From contig NC_070612.1 in the NCBI RefSeq assembly GCF_027172205.1, forward strand, positions 30,901,183-30,965,182: DNA of 64,000 bases, written 5' to 3'. This document shows positions 14,001 to 28,554 of this stretch, piece by piece; position 1 is the stretch's first letter; each line of letters opens with the position of its first letter. Position numbers and translations under genes: made by a program. The notes beneath the pieces are model-generated. The model did not search any database. It saw nothing but the letters and a program-made list of their open reading frames with translations, and had not been told where the DNA came from. This DNA is from Podarcis raffonei (Eukaryota; Chordata; Lepidosauria; Squamata; Lacertidae).

Positions 14001-17000
14001 AAGCATCCAACACTTATCACTCTCTTTCTCTTTGTCTTAATAAAAAGTAATTTTTTTAAAAATGGAGCAGACCTCCTGGAAATAAGAACCTACTACTGTC
14101 ACCTAAGTATAGAATCCACAAAATATACCGTGGCTAACAATCAGAAGTGGATGGCCTGAAATCACAGTGAAGAGGAGACAATTTGGTCTTCCCATATTTA
14201 AATAGTGCATGCTTTTAAAACAAACTTAGTTTGGTGTTCAGTGCATGTTAATTAAATATTGCAAAGGAAAAATAAAATAAACTAAAATCTTAAAAAAGAA
14301 GTATATAACCTTTATTTCCACCCTCCAAAATAATCACAATGCTATAAAAGAATAAAAACAATACAAAATCCATTGTACCACTGCTATACCAAAGTGCTAT
14401 ATGATGATACTGAACATACCTTGGATGCCAATGTTTAACTGGAACACTGGATCTCTCATAGCAAGTAAAGTCATGGCTGCTTCGGTACTTCCATCACTAA
14501 TCCCTGAAAAATGTTTACCAAACAAAAGCCACCAAAATCAAATTTTGTTTCTCTAATACACCCAAACTGCTTATGCTTGTCTTAAAAACGATTACTTGCT
14601 TTTGGATCATCCTAGATATTAAAATCAGTTTCTAACATGTGCATCCTTCAGCATCCCTCATTTACAAACCATGAAAGTGGTTTCAAAGTTCTTGTTTTAC
14701 AGTGCAATCTAATATGCTTTCTACTCAGAAGTAAGTATTGTTGATTTTCAGTGGAGCTTACTCCCAGGTAAGTGTCTATAGCAGCATTTGCCAACCTGGT
14801 GGCCTCCAAATGTTTTTGGCGTACATTTCTCGTCAGAACCCAGCCAGCAAGGCTGGTCTTTCGGACTGCAGCCTGAGTAGTTATTTTTTTCTTTAGTGAA
14901 TGAGAGACTTGAGGATCTCATCTTTTAAAAACTTTTTTTTGGTAAAGATCATTATTAATAAAATTCACAAATTTAACTTGGTCTCAATGGTACATTTATT
15001 TACGTATAGTTTTTTTACCCTTCATTCAAAACAAGGCTCCCAGTGGCCTATATCCATCAATAATAAGACAGTTCCTGCTAGAAGACATGGCCCAAAAGGA
15101 AAAGGAGGAAAATCAAACGCATAAGAATTTCATAACTACAAGCTTCTTTAAATGGCTATTCAGTTGTTCAGTGTCAACAACTTGGACCATTTACCTGCTT
15201 TCTTTTCTTGATCCTCTTGTGCAACCACCTTAGATAAAAAGAAACACGAGTTAATGACTGTAGTTCTGAATCCCTCCCCCGCCCCAATATTAAATTAAAT
15301 TCTACAGATCAGCTTTTTCATTTAGCATGGATAGTGACAATAACAGCTTGACTGGCATATCATAAGCCACATTTTGTCATAAAGCATGTTTTAATCATGA
15401 ACTTGCTCCCCTATTGCCACATGGCTCCACACTCTCCACACAACTCAAACCAACCATATTTTGGCTTGTTGTGTTGTTCAAATCTGGATCATGGTTTGCT
15501 TGTTTCAATCAAACCATGCACAAGGTTCATTTAATGTTTATTTCATGTTTCATGTACCGTATTTTTCGCTCTGTAGGACGCACTTTTTCCTCTCCAAAAA
15601 TTAAGGGGAAATGTGTGTGCGTCCTATGGAGTGAATGCAGGCTCCTTGGCTTCAGCGATAGCAACGCGAAGCCTCCGAAGCGCAGAGGGAGCACTCCCTC
15701 CGTGCTCCAGAGGCTTCGCGTTGCTTTCGCTGAAGCCTGGAGAGCGAGAGGCGTCGGTGCGCACCAACCCCTCTCGCTCTCCAGGCTTCAGGGATAGCTG
15801 CCTGAAGCCTTCGGAGCGCAGCACGAGTTCTTGCTGCATTCCGGAGGCTTCAGATTCCTTTTGCTGAAGCCCGGCTGGAGAGGTTGCACGCGGCTAAAAA
15901 GGAAGCCAAGACAGTGAGTGAAATCCATCCCGCTCGCTGTCTTGGCTTGTGCCATAGCTGCGCGCAGCCCATCCGGCAGGGAGAGGTTGCGCGCAGCTAA
16001 AGAGGAAGCCAAGACAGCAAGCGGGATCCATCCCGCTCGCTGTCTTGGCTTCTTTGCTCTTTGGGGCTGGGGGGGAACCCGGACTTCCCCCGGCAGCCCC
16101 AGCAGCTCTGGGAGAAGCAGAGATTTTTTTTCTTGATTTCCCCCTCTAAAAACTAGGTGCGCCCTATGGTCCGGTGCGCCTTATGGAGCGAAAAATACAG
16201 TATTTCATGTTTGTTTAAATGAACCTGGTGCATCGTTTGTCTGAAACACGTAAACCATGATCCATATTCAAGTGACATGATCAGCCATACTATGGCTCAT
16301 TTGAGCCACGTGGACACCTTGTGGAGAAGCAGGAAGATACAAGCCACACCAGGAGGAAGAGCAAACAAGGCCTACATCAGCACAAACAACAAGGCTACAC
16401 ACTCCCACAGGTTTGCCTGTTATCATGCCATACTGGAATGGTGTGCTATATGCATTATCTGAGTAGATGAATATACTGCTAAAAATAACTCAGTTCCTTA
16501 ATCAGTATTGCCACTCCCTAAAACATTTGCTTCTCATCTTGCTTAAGGGAGTGGGGATTATTCAAGTGGCATCACAAAAGTGTAATATCTTTGCTAGCCT
16601 TGCTCCCTAGTCATGCAAATGATACGTTAACTGTCCTAAAGTAACAAGAACTAAATTATGCTAGAGAAAATAAGTTTTAAATACATTTAAGGATATTGCA
16701 TAAAGAGAGAAATCAAAATACTTACATTTTGTGAGGAATACAATCCTTTGTCTGTCTGAATTACAGGCTGAGCATCTACATTCAGTTCGTGAGACAGAAA
16801 TGGCTCATCCGCAACATTCTCATATATCTCAAGCTGTTGGGCAGGGAAGCATACCAATTCAGTTTAGCAGTTCCCCAAAAGCAAACACATCCTGAAAAAG
16901 GATCTAAGAAATGTCCTTTGTGCATTGTAACTGCTTTCTGCACACTAAAATATATTGGAAGTGATGGCATGATATATTTTCAGATGCAGTGGAGATGCTA

Positions 17001-20000
17001 TATGTTTCACAATTCTCAAAATGCAATTCTTCCTAAAAGAGGCATAAGCAAAACCTCAATGGGACTTAAGTATGCATGCACTCTTAGGAATAGGAATATT
17101 TAGATGAACAATTGCTAATGGGAGAGGGGGCCACGGAAGGAATGGACAGATAACATCAATAAAATGTTGAAGAAATAACTTTCTTAAGAACAAGTCATCA
17201 GATTGCCAGTAAGGTAACACATGGGAAAGAATTCCATGTCACAGACTATGACTGAGGCCAAAAAACTAAAGTCATGGCAAGCAATTGGCCCCATATTGTA
17301 TAACGTAGACCATCTTTGTCATGGCAAAATGATCCATCAACTCTTCTCCATTAGCTGTTCTTTCATACTTGACAATAAAATGTCTAAGACCCTCAATTTT
17401 CTACTTTAGCTTAAAGGATGCTGAGCAGCTATCTGTAAGTATGACCAATCAGAGACACACACTGAACTGGCACATCTGCAGTCATCCCTTTACAGCAGGC
17501 ATGATGCAATTATAGCTTTCCAGATGTTATGCGACTGTAAATCCCATAATTCCTGACCACTGGGCATGCTGGCTGGGCCATATGGGTGTTGGGGTCCAAA
17601 ATCTGGAGGGGCACTTGTTCCTCACCCCCCACTTTACAGGTGTTTCAGTCATACCTCTTCCATTGTTTCCTCAATCTGAACAGGAACTGGATTTGGAGAT
17701 CGAAGCCCTTTAGGAACAAACACTGGAGCTTTGTTTACTTCCTCTGGTGAAAAGCATTCAACTTCATAGTCTGGCTCAAAGTCATCCCCATCATCGTCAT
17801 CATCATCCTCTTGCTGAGAAGAAGCTCTAAGAGTCACCAGGTTGACCTTTGAATTCCCATATTCCTTTTTAGCATTCTTGCGAAGGACTGGTTTTGAACT
17901 TCTGCCTCTACCAACATTTGGTTTCCCCTTTTGGTAGTGTTTCCCCTTTTCACTTAGGTCATTCTCACATTCGGAAGTGAAAGGTGTTATTGATCCACTT
18001 ATATTTTTCCTCTGTTTCACTGTCCTTCCCGCTTGTTTTCTAAGTATAAAAAGACATTTCGTTAAGAAGAGTCCATTGTAAAGGGTGGAAAAGACAGGGT
18101 GCGTATTTATGTTTCTTCTGTGGTGAAAAAAGATGACAATCAACTCTTTTTTAAAAAGATACGAAACTCTTACTAACATGTTTTTCCGTAGGGGCCTGCA
18201 TTTACATTATCAATATGGACTAGATGTTCGAGTTTTATTTATTCATAGAAGCATTTATGTTCCAGGTTTCCATTTAATACTGGCATCCCAAAACTCGGCC
18301 CTCCAGATGTTTTGGGACTACAATTCCCATCATCCCTGACCACTGGTCCTGTTAGCTAGGGATGATGGGAGTTGTAGTCCCAAAACATCTGGAGGGCTGA
18401 GTTTGGGGGTGCCTGATTTAAAGAATAGTGTTCAAAGAGTAACTTTACCCTTTTATTCTTTGAGATGCTCTCTCCTGGACAGAATGGGCCTTAGAGGTTT
18501 CTTTCTTGATTTGACTTCCACTCCAAGGGGACTGTTCTGAGGAATCACATTTTCCAGAGTGCCCGTGTCCTGTTGGGGACATCGTCTCAATACTATCTAT
18601 GTGATTTCTTTGTCTTGATTCAGAAGATGACGTGGAATTGTGCTGGAAACAATACAAAATTGTGCCAAATTTAATACGTTAAACTCTTCTGTGTTCTTTC
18701 AGATCTCCTACCCCTCCTTTCAATTCCAGCTTTAAACAAAAGCAGACAACCAGATTCTTTAACATTCAGGTAAAACTGAAATAATTTGAATAATTTTAAA
18801 TTTTATCTAAAATGTTGAAATAATTGTCTTTCTTTTCAAAATGTCTAATTTATTATCTAAATTATATCCTGCCTTTCCACACTGACACTGAAGGTGGCTG
18901 TTTTAACAGCTACAGAAAAAAAGCCAGGTTATACTAGTTGATTTATATCTGTAGTCCATTACTAATTTTGGTAATGAAGTGGATAGTGTGCTAGGTCTGC
19001 AGAGTGACCTCTTTTGCACGTAACTTTAAACTGCAGTTAAGCTTAACTGTGGTTTAAAAGGTGAACACCAGGCCAGTGAGGCTACCACTTTAAGAATACT
19101 AATTAATGAGAAAGAAATGGAGAGAGAATGCTACAAAATCTTAATTTTGTGTATCTTATTGCCAAAGGAGCCATAAAAAAGAAAGCGGGAGGCAATCTCA
19201 AGGACTTTGAACCTGAGAATAGAATCTGCTAAAAACAAAACACATACACCTTGGGGATTTCCTGGCTTCTCCTTCCTGATGCAGCTCTATGTGTCCCCTG
19301 AAAACCCCTCCAAAGGGTTCCCTATGACACAGGCCACTGCATCTGGTGGGTGGGAAGGGAAGGGAATCCCTTTCCATGACTGGGTGCTTTCCACTCATCC
19401 TAGGATTTCATTGCTGTTCCCATGCTGCTGCAGGTGATTTCAGACAGCATAAAAGCAGTTGAACACCAACTTCTTTATGAAAATCCAATATTGTCAAAAC
19501 CATTTAAATCAAAACATGATTTAGAATTCCTGATCAGGGCTCACCATTAATGTGGGTGTTTTCCCAGATTTGCTGTCGCTTGGGGTTGTGTTGCTTTGTG
19601 TATTGCTTCCAGTTTTCTCTTTGGTGCTGACTTCTCCTTTTGAAGAGGCTTTTTTCTTTTTAGCTGCTTGGGCTAGGTTTGGTTTTGGCTTCTGAAGAGG
19701 ACCCCTCAACAGCTGTGTGGATTTTATGCTTTTTGAAAGACTCGCTTCATGAGCACCAGAGATATCACTGACCAAAAAGAAAAAGTAACAGCAAAACAAT
19801 TAGATCATTCCTGTATTTAGTTCTTCCTGAAAATGTGTGTGCGTGTGTGTGTTTTTGTATATCTACCTTTTATTTTCTAGAGTCTAAACCATATTAATAT
19901 TTTTTCATTTAACAACCCAGAACCAATCTTATAATAATTATAATAATAATAATTTTTATTTATACCCTGCCCTCCCCAGCCAAGGCCGGGCTCAGAGCGG

Positions 20001-23000
20001 CTTACAAGCAATAATAAAAACAAGTTGAATGATTACAACTTAAAAACATAATTAAAATACAACATTAAAATATTGAAACATTAAAATATTAAAATGTAGC
20101 CTCATCGCAGGAGGAGAAGGAAAGGAAAAAAGAAAGAGAGGGAGGGAATCAAATTGGCTCCAAGCCAAAGGCCAGGCGGAACAACTCTGTCTTACAGGCC
20201 CTGCGGAAAGAAATCAGATCCTGCAGAGCCCTAGTCTCATGAGGCAGAGCGTTCCACCAGGCCGGAGCCAGAGTTGAAAAGGCCCTGGCTCTGGTTGAAG
20301 CCAATCTAACTTCCTTAGGGTCACTAGGGTGTTGCTATTTATGGACCTTGAGGCTCTCCGTGGGGCAAACCGGGAGAGGCGGTCCCGTAGGTACGAGGGT
20401 CCTAGGCCATGGAGGGCTTTAAAGGTCAAAAGCAGCACCTTAAATCTGACCCTGTACTCTACCGGGAAAGCACTGGGTGAATATGCTCCTCCTTAGCTCC
20501 TCTACATGAACCCAATAAGTTTGTGGTAGTGAGAAAAAGTAAAAACAAAATCCCACCCCCACCCCTCTGGCATGGTTATTTTCAGCTTGGAAATCATTGA
20601 AAGTTCTAATAACGCTTGATATAAAGACTTGGGTTCTCAAAGAAACACTTATTGAAAACTATTTTACCTTTCTGGGCGATCCAGACACTTTCCTTCAACA
20701 TCTTTAGAAACAAACATTTCTTTTTGGTCTTTTGGAAGTTCGCATCCCTGTGGCTTCTCAGGACAATCAATTTTCTGCTGATAAATATACCTTTCGGGTG
20801 ATGGGGCTTCACTGGATTCTGACAGTTCTTTTTTCTCCAGATCACCAAGGGATGCCTGGACATTGACATTATTCTTGATTTTTTAGAACAAATACGCTTG
20901 TCAGTTTAATAACAGAGCAAACATAACCCTAACAACATAGTGCTCACCCCCTTGATGTTGCTGGTCTCTAAGTCCCATCAGCCCCTACCAACACAGCCAA
21001 TGATCAGAAATTATGGGAGCTGAAGTCTACCAACGTCTGCATGGCATCCCTGCTCAAAAGCTTCATCTGGATTGTGATCCAGAAGTCAGTGTGAACTGGA
21101 ATTTCCCTGTAGAGTCTTAAGATGGTCGACTCTAAGAATTTTCTGTTTGACTTCTGTCTGAATTATCATTGCTGTAGGAGTTTAAGTTTGGCTTTTCTGG
21201 CTCATATAAACTTCATCCCACAGTAAATTTATGAGTCTTTAAGGTGACACAAGTAGGTTCGTTGTTCAAAAACACAATTAATTTAAAATATACAACAGAA
21301 AAAGATATGCAGGAAAAACTCCATAAAGCCTTCGCAAGAAAAATGGTCAATTATCCAAGAATGTGGGCCAGAGCTATTTTGCTTCTGTGGCCCCTTTCCT
21401 AATGCAGACCCCTCTGCTCCCTCACCTGCCCAAAAATGAACCGGAAAAACAGCAGCATCTTCCACAATGTTGGGACAGGTAAAGCTGTGCTTAAATGAAA
21501 GAAAACTAAAGTGTGTGGCTAACCTCTGAAGGCGGGTGCAGATCGCTTTCCTTGGTCATCTCTGTTTTTTCTATGTCTCCCTCAATTAGAGCAGTAACGC
21601 TCTCTGACACAGGGTCTTCTTTCTTGTCATTCATTCTTCCAAGGTTCGGCCTGACTCTCTGGAATCGACCTCTCACCAGCTGAGCTGGTTTGATAGTACA
21701 TGGCTTATTCTCTTGGGAAGTTGGTTTTTCCCTATCCCACAAAAGGAGAAAATGTTACTGAAGTGATTCAACAGGCCCAAGAACCAAGGGAGTGCTGTTT
21801 GTGGCAAAAGCCAAACAGGGAAGAGGGGAGGAGACTTTAGTCCTTTCACCACCTACAGCTACTCCCCCTCCCCTTGCTAGCCTTGCACATGCTGAGCCTC
21901 TCACCATTAGGCAAGCCAGCCTCAGCAGCTGAGAGCAGCAGTAGTCTTGTGACCTCTGCATCTGCAGCCAAGCTATATCTCCTGGCTGAAGCACCAGCTA
22001 CAAAGCCAGCGCTACAATTGTTTTAACTGTTTTCAATTGTTGTTGTTTACAGTTTTACTGAGGAAGGGAAGATGGCTCCACCCTAAAATTTAGCTTAGAA
22101 ATATTCTTAATTAATAAATTCACAGATTTCCCCACTTGACCAACTGCTTCTCTCTCAGTGGCAGTTCTAGCGTGAGAAAGAGCAAACTTAACCAGAGGAA
22201 GTAAAGTAACTGCCTAAGAGCTGAATGGCTACATTCAGACCTAATATGCTGAAAAGGGTCCAGGATCATTCATCTTTTCTACAAAGAAGCAGGAGAGGAA
22301 ATCTGACTCTGTGGTTTGCAACAACTGCCATTTCCCGAATTCAGACCTAGGAAACTGCAGTTGGAAAGAAAGTGTATTGGGGTTCTGCCAGAGCTGTGCC
22401 CCATGCTAGCTGAGTCCTTGTCTCAAGTCAATACTCTCCACACCTGAGAAAAACAGTTGCAGCTAGAACAGAAAGGAGGGTGTGGAATCGCCCAAAGTGT
22501 GTAGGAGGATAAATGGTCATTCAAACATGCTTTGATAGCCTTGGGTGATGAGGGAGCAGGTGGGAGACTTTAGGAAGCAGATACAGGTTTTAGCAGCTGC
22601 CCAAGCAAGGAAGGAAGCAGAGAGCTCCAGAAAGCCCAAGGCGAGCGCACACAAGAAAAGGGAAAGGCGGAACTCTAACCTAGGACTCCCTTTCCCCCCA
22701 GTTAAGGAGGGCCTGTTTTGCCTTTTTCTTATCACTGTGTGCCCTCTAGTGGCTACTGGTGGGAGTGCACTAACCCAAAGCTCTCCTATAGCTAACTGAT
22801 GGTTTAATTAGAGAACCTTTGCCTACTCTGTGTCACAGCAGAACCCCCTTTGTTTTTCCTCTTGCTGTATTATCAAAACCTGAGCATCACCACCTTGAGG
22901 GCATAAGAAAAGTTATCCCCATTGGGGTCCCAGCAGAGAAGAACTGCACTCTTAAAAATATGGAGGATTCGTAAAGTCATGCACACATAATAAAGGGAGT

Positions 23001-26000
23001 TTGGGACAAGCTAACAAGACCTTATTGAAGAACACACACCTGGGATATTGATCTGAAATATTCTGAGAGGTACTGGGTGCTTGAGGGTCTTCCTGAATCA
23101 CTTTCTCCATGTCTACCAATCTGTTCTCCAAGCCTTCAGCAGGTAATTTTTTTCTGTCACTCTTTAACTGAGGCTGGCAATAAGAAGCAATATAAACATC
23201 AAAACATGGAACCATTTTAGCAATGATGGTCTCAACTTTACACTGTATTTGCAAAAATATAGAAACAAAATCTCTCTTGAATTTGAAATGTCTTTACTAC
23301 TAAAGAAAGTCTGGCCCTTTTCTTAACTTACTACTGCAGGGAGAGTTCTGGAAGGTCCATGTTTCTGCAGTTCTGATTTCTCAGTTCCAGCTGCTGCTGC
23401 TGCTTCATTTCCTAGAGATGGTGTTTCTTTCCTTCCAACTGCCCTTCCTATGTTAGGTTTCGGTCTCTGGAATCTGCCTCTGAGAAAAGGTGTTGGCGGA
23501 ACAGTGCTCTGTTTGCTGGAGGGGAGACCCAAAGCAGCACATATGGCAGTTAAAATCATTCTCATCAGATACATCACTACTGATACACACATGTAACAAA
23601 ACTACATCCATAGGTTAAATAATTTATCCCATGTTTCACAGATTAATGGTAACTAGTGCACTTCTACAAGTGCAATAAAACCTGCATTCGGTACTTCCAC
23701 AAGGCTGAGGGAGAGACTTACCATCATTGCCCTTCCCAACATATGCCTTTTGTGGCTGTCAAATTCTGACACAGTTCATAGTGGAAAAGTGGCACGTAAG
23801 TAAACTCAATCAACCAATCGAAATAATTTTCTTTTCAGTTCATCAGTAAATTTAATTATGTGGTGTTATCTTGCTTTCATCTTCAGTAATCACACATTCA
23901 TTGCTTTCCCATGGATTCCCTAGTTAAATTCAGCTTAGATGCAGAGAACCATGGTCCATGCCTACACTGCTGCAGCACCTTGTTCCACCTCTGAACAGTT
24001 ACTCCTGAAGATCAGGAAATCCCCAGAAATGGTACTGCAGTGATCAGTTAGAGGGAATAAACCAATCCGTGGCAAGGCTGCTTGTGTGTCCCTGGCCCCA
24101 AACCTGTTCTGGCAATAGCTCCATCACAGAAGGATGGAAAACAAGGTTTAATTTTGGATATTGTTATTGCATCTCATTTACAGTTAAGGAAAATCCATTA
24201 TCTCCAACATCTATCAACATATCAAATGAATAGATATTTTTCAACCTATGTTTCAAATCAGCAGACCTGTAAAGGGGGGAAAGTGGATTTCCAACTGATA
24301 AAGCTATTTAAAAGCTGATAGATCCTTACCCAACTGTAATCTTTTCTTGGATATCTGGGGATGATAAAACTTCACTTGGATCACTACTTTTGAAGTCAGA
24401 ATGGCTTGGGGGAGACAAGTCGGTCTCATTTGTTGCAGCTGCTTCTTGAGTATCTGCAGAGTTCCCCTCTGACAAAAGTGACGGTGGCAGGATTACGCAT
24501 GCTATAGTTTCCTAAAATATATTATCAGAATGTTCAATACCTGGTGCAAAATGCATGCAGTTCAATTATAAAGTTCAAGGAAAAACACACACACAAATCA
24601 GGCAGGGAATCCAAGTACAACACAAGACTATCAACAGCTTGTTCTATTATAACATACAGGGTAATATTTTTCAGTTCTTGTACAGGGAAGTAATGCAACA
24701 TCAGCAAGGGGGAAAGTGGCATTAAACCAGCTGAACTGTTCTACTAACTCTCAGTCATTTTAAGAATCTGATATTCACTTAAGCTTTGTAAACAGTCCAT
24801 GCAGTTTACTACAAGCCTGTCCCTATGTGACTTTAAAAAACAACAACAACCCCAAATTAAGAAAGTCATCTTAATGTCTTTGGACATGGACATCCTTCTC
24901 AAAGAAATCCTTCATGATTGAGTTTCAAGAATGATTTGCCATACAATGCCAGGAACTCCTGGGTTTTTTTAAGGAAAAAATAGTGACACTGTGCTCCTGA
25001 AATTAAACTGCAAGTATCTCATATATGGCCTAAGGTCAACAAGTGATCTCATAGGAAACAACATGCAAAGTGACTGCCAATACACCATTTGTCCCACACA
25101 GGGCATTCTACAAATCACAGTATTAAGTGTAATTTAATGTTTAATGTTTTATTATGAAAGCGAATTCATAGGTACTTTCAGGAGCAAACGATACAGCAAC
25201 CTGAAGCTATTAAATTATCAAGAACAAAGTACCAGAATTAAAAATAAGCCTTACACCCAGATTAGAGGACTTGCTGCCTTCACTCCTGGTATTTTCTCTA
25301 GAGTCAGTCTTATGTTCATTTGTAAGCATTTCTTTTTCTGCTTGCATTAATTCCTCTGTTTCTGCCGCCTTTTCTGTGTTCTCCTTTAGACTTTTCAAAG
25401 ATGGCTCTACTTCAGCAGAATTTTCTTTTTCTTCTTGTACAAAATTGGAATCGCTGTTGGATAAAGAAAAGCCAACAGGACTTCTATAACTTCTAAGTAA
25501 GCAAGAAAGGGTGTGTGATTTTGTTTTCCTTTTTAAAATCTCAGGAGCAACGAAAAAAACCAATCAACACAGTGTTGCTCAATACAACACCACAACCCAC
25601 ATGAATATGTGCTCACTTACACTCTTTGCACATGTTTCAATTACTAAGGACAATTCCTATAATTATCATGCAGGCAACAGATGTTCTCATTCATACCCCA
25701 ATAAATAATGTTGCCGCCTGCTTGTGGGGCGGCGAGGGAGAGGGTGATGGCAGTCAGAGGGCAGAGGGACTCTCAGATCCTGCTCAAGGAACAAAATTGA
25801 CAAGTGAGGCACAGGTAGGTGGGCAGGCAGGGGGAAGCACAGAGCACCCCACACACAATGGCTCTGGCGGCCAGGAAGAAGAAAGCCAAGAAGGATGAGT
25901 GGGTGGAGGCAGCGAGACACTCACAGCAGTCATGCAAGTTGTTTTTCACCGCTCTCCAGTTCTCTGCCATTCTTTTCACACCATTTTGGCGCTATTTTTT

Positions 26001-28523
26001 ATTTTGTGGCAACGCACGTAAACACGGTTGAACCCGAGTGGAATGTGCGTTGGGGGCGGGGGGAGTGCCTGCACAATGTATTTGCCACAAACATATACAT
26101 ATGTCAGTATGCATTCTTTTCCATTAAGAAGATGGCATTGTGCCCCTTATTCTTTACCTTCAAAATAAGAAACCTTACCTGGTAGCAAGATCCTTCACGT
26201 CCTCCACTTTATCACTTGATGGAAACACATTTTTAAATTCATGGCTCTCACATTCGAAGAGTGCCTTTACAGGAGATTGGATTGTGTGTGTCAAAAGCAC
26301 TTTCTCAGCACTGGCAACAGCTTTGTCTTCTAAGACATCACAGTGGGGAATGTCAGCTTCATAACTAGCTGCCTCCTAGGAAACAAATTAAACTTCTCTG
26401 AAACATCCAACGTGTAAGAGTTCATAAAGAAAATAATCTGAAGACATTCAGCTAGTGTATACTTAGACGAGAACAAGTGTTCTTTTAAGCCTTTAGCCTG
26501 CATTAACTTAAGAAATTAATACCAATATAAAAGGAAATAACAGTTAAAAATAATAGTTGCCAAAAAAAAGGTTACACTGGTACTGGGGGTGTCAAAATTG
26601 CTAATGTACTAGACTGCTTTGGTATGATAAAGCAGTAAGCTTTCACGCTGCTTAGGATTCTTCTATGCATGAAGTCAATGCAATTCAAAAGTGTGCTGCC
26701 CTTTCTTACTAATACAGTTAGCACAACAAAACATATGTTTTGAATTATTGAGGATTACATCTGGAAAAAAGAAGGCAAGCTTTAACTTGGGTACCAAAAC
26801 CAATATGTGCACATGTTATTTTCTGGACCGGATTACATCTTATTTAAGCAAAATAATGCTGTGCTCTTGAATGTTTTCAAATATAGGTCCCAGTCCCAAA
26901 AACATAAGAAAGTTTTGTACATTGTCTGCTAAAGTAGGGATAGAATGCCCTGTGCACCTACAGTGTACATCTTCTACATCAGCAGGAAGCCCATTTTCCA
27001 GAATTCTGAATTAAAGATCTAGTATGTATGTATAGTAAGCCTGCAACTTCCTCACATGTAATTTGTGCGCATTCAATTTTATGCATGTGGCTAAAAAAAA
27101 TTAAAGGGGGCGGAAAGGGTGTGGGGTTCCAGGAAAAATATAATATGGAAAGATTTTGAGTACTTAGATGTGATCTTACCATCTATATTAACAAAACGAG
27201 TGCTCTGACACCTTTTAGACTAACTGGTTTATAAGAAACATAAATGTTTACTGGCTGGAATCTAATTCATCCAAAATGTCAAGTGCTCACATAATGTTTT
27301 ATGTACAGTAGCAAGCGGGCTGTGGGACTTACTGTGGTAACAGTTAGGAGTTCATGGCTGTTATATTCAGCTTGTATCCGAATCTTCTCAGATGATTCAA
27401 TGGCCGCATCAGTTGCCTTTTCTTCTTCTGCCTCCGTGTTTCTTGCTGGCTCTTCTGGCTTTCTAGCAACCCTTCCTAAATTTGGCTTGGGCCTCTGTAT
27501 TCGTCCCCTTGCTAATGGCGCAGGTTTCAAGACAACCTGCTTGCTGCTTTCTTGTGATTTCTTACTAGTCCTGAAAGAACAATGATTTCAGGGAGGAAAA
27601 GAATTAGGGGGTATTAAACATTGCAAAGATCCTTCATTTCATAATGTAATTGAACCTGGTTGTTATTTGAACCAATTACAGGTGCCACTTCGAATTTTAG
27701 AAGCTTGTCACCATGGAGGATCAACTCTCCCCCTATGAATAAGCCAAAGGTATATCATCACCATAATCATCATCATCAACAACAACAACAGTATATAAAC
27801 AGGCATAGTTGTATAATAAAAACAGGAGTGGTGTACCAGCTGTGGCTTTATCCAGAGAAAGCAGACATTGTCTCTGTAATACACGCTTTTCTTACCTCCA
27901 AGTTGGATTGCTGTAATGTGCTCTACACTAGTCTGCCCTTAAAGACTGTCTGGAAACTTCAGGTGGTACAGAAAGCAGTAGTAAGAAAAGTTATGAGAAC
28001 TAAGTGTTCCAATAATCTCACACCTATTCTGCGCCAACTACAGTGGCTGCCTATTAATTTCTAGGCCCAATCCAAGGTGCTGGCTTTGGTCTTTAAAGTA
28101 TGACATGGTTAGAGACCAGCTTATCTGAATCTGCTTAATTCTCTGATACTGTTTTTAACTTCTGCTGCTATTATGTTTTACTCGTATTGTGTTTTGTAGA
28201 ACAATTTTACAGTTTGTAATATGTTGTGAGCAACCTGCTGTGGGGTAACTCTAACGGTCAGCCTATAAATTATAGAATAAACTTGAATAAACATACTTAC
28301 AGAGATTCAGTATCTAAAACTTGGCAATCTTTTTCTGCAGTCTCCTCTGCGATGATACCGAGTGCATCATGCTGGTCATTGTTCTGAGGAATACGCATAA
28401 AATAAGGGGAGTATACATTTTTAAAATAATAGTAGTTAATGGTAGTTAATAACGTGGCAGAAAGCTACTATAGAAAACAACCAACATAATCCTTTACATG
28501 GAGTTAAAAATCACTAATTAATA

Positions 28524-28554
<31 letters not shown>

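Larger units (their letters stand above)
21732..26178. other. BDP1 introns 19 to 23
   Basis: Outside exons 20-23 the introns hold no repeat I can name. The stretch 21780-22800 is moderately GC-rich, and 25715-26060 is a compact GC-rich block discussed in the findings. Confidence 0.45.

Noticed and set aside
15414-16136. Open frames on both strands with echoing peptides
   Set aside because: The echo comes from nested palindromes in a DNA element.
20606-20869. Long open frame on the minus strand at BDP1 exon 25
   Set aside because: It is out of phase with both neighbouring exons; the other frame continues the protein and ends at a proper donor.
27660-28064. 134-residue open frame on the plus strand
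   Set aside because: Its second half is an L2-like LINE reverse transcriptase end and its first half is unrelated intron DNA.
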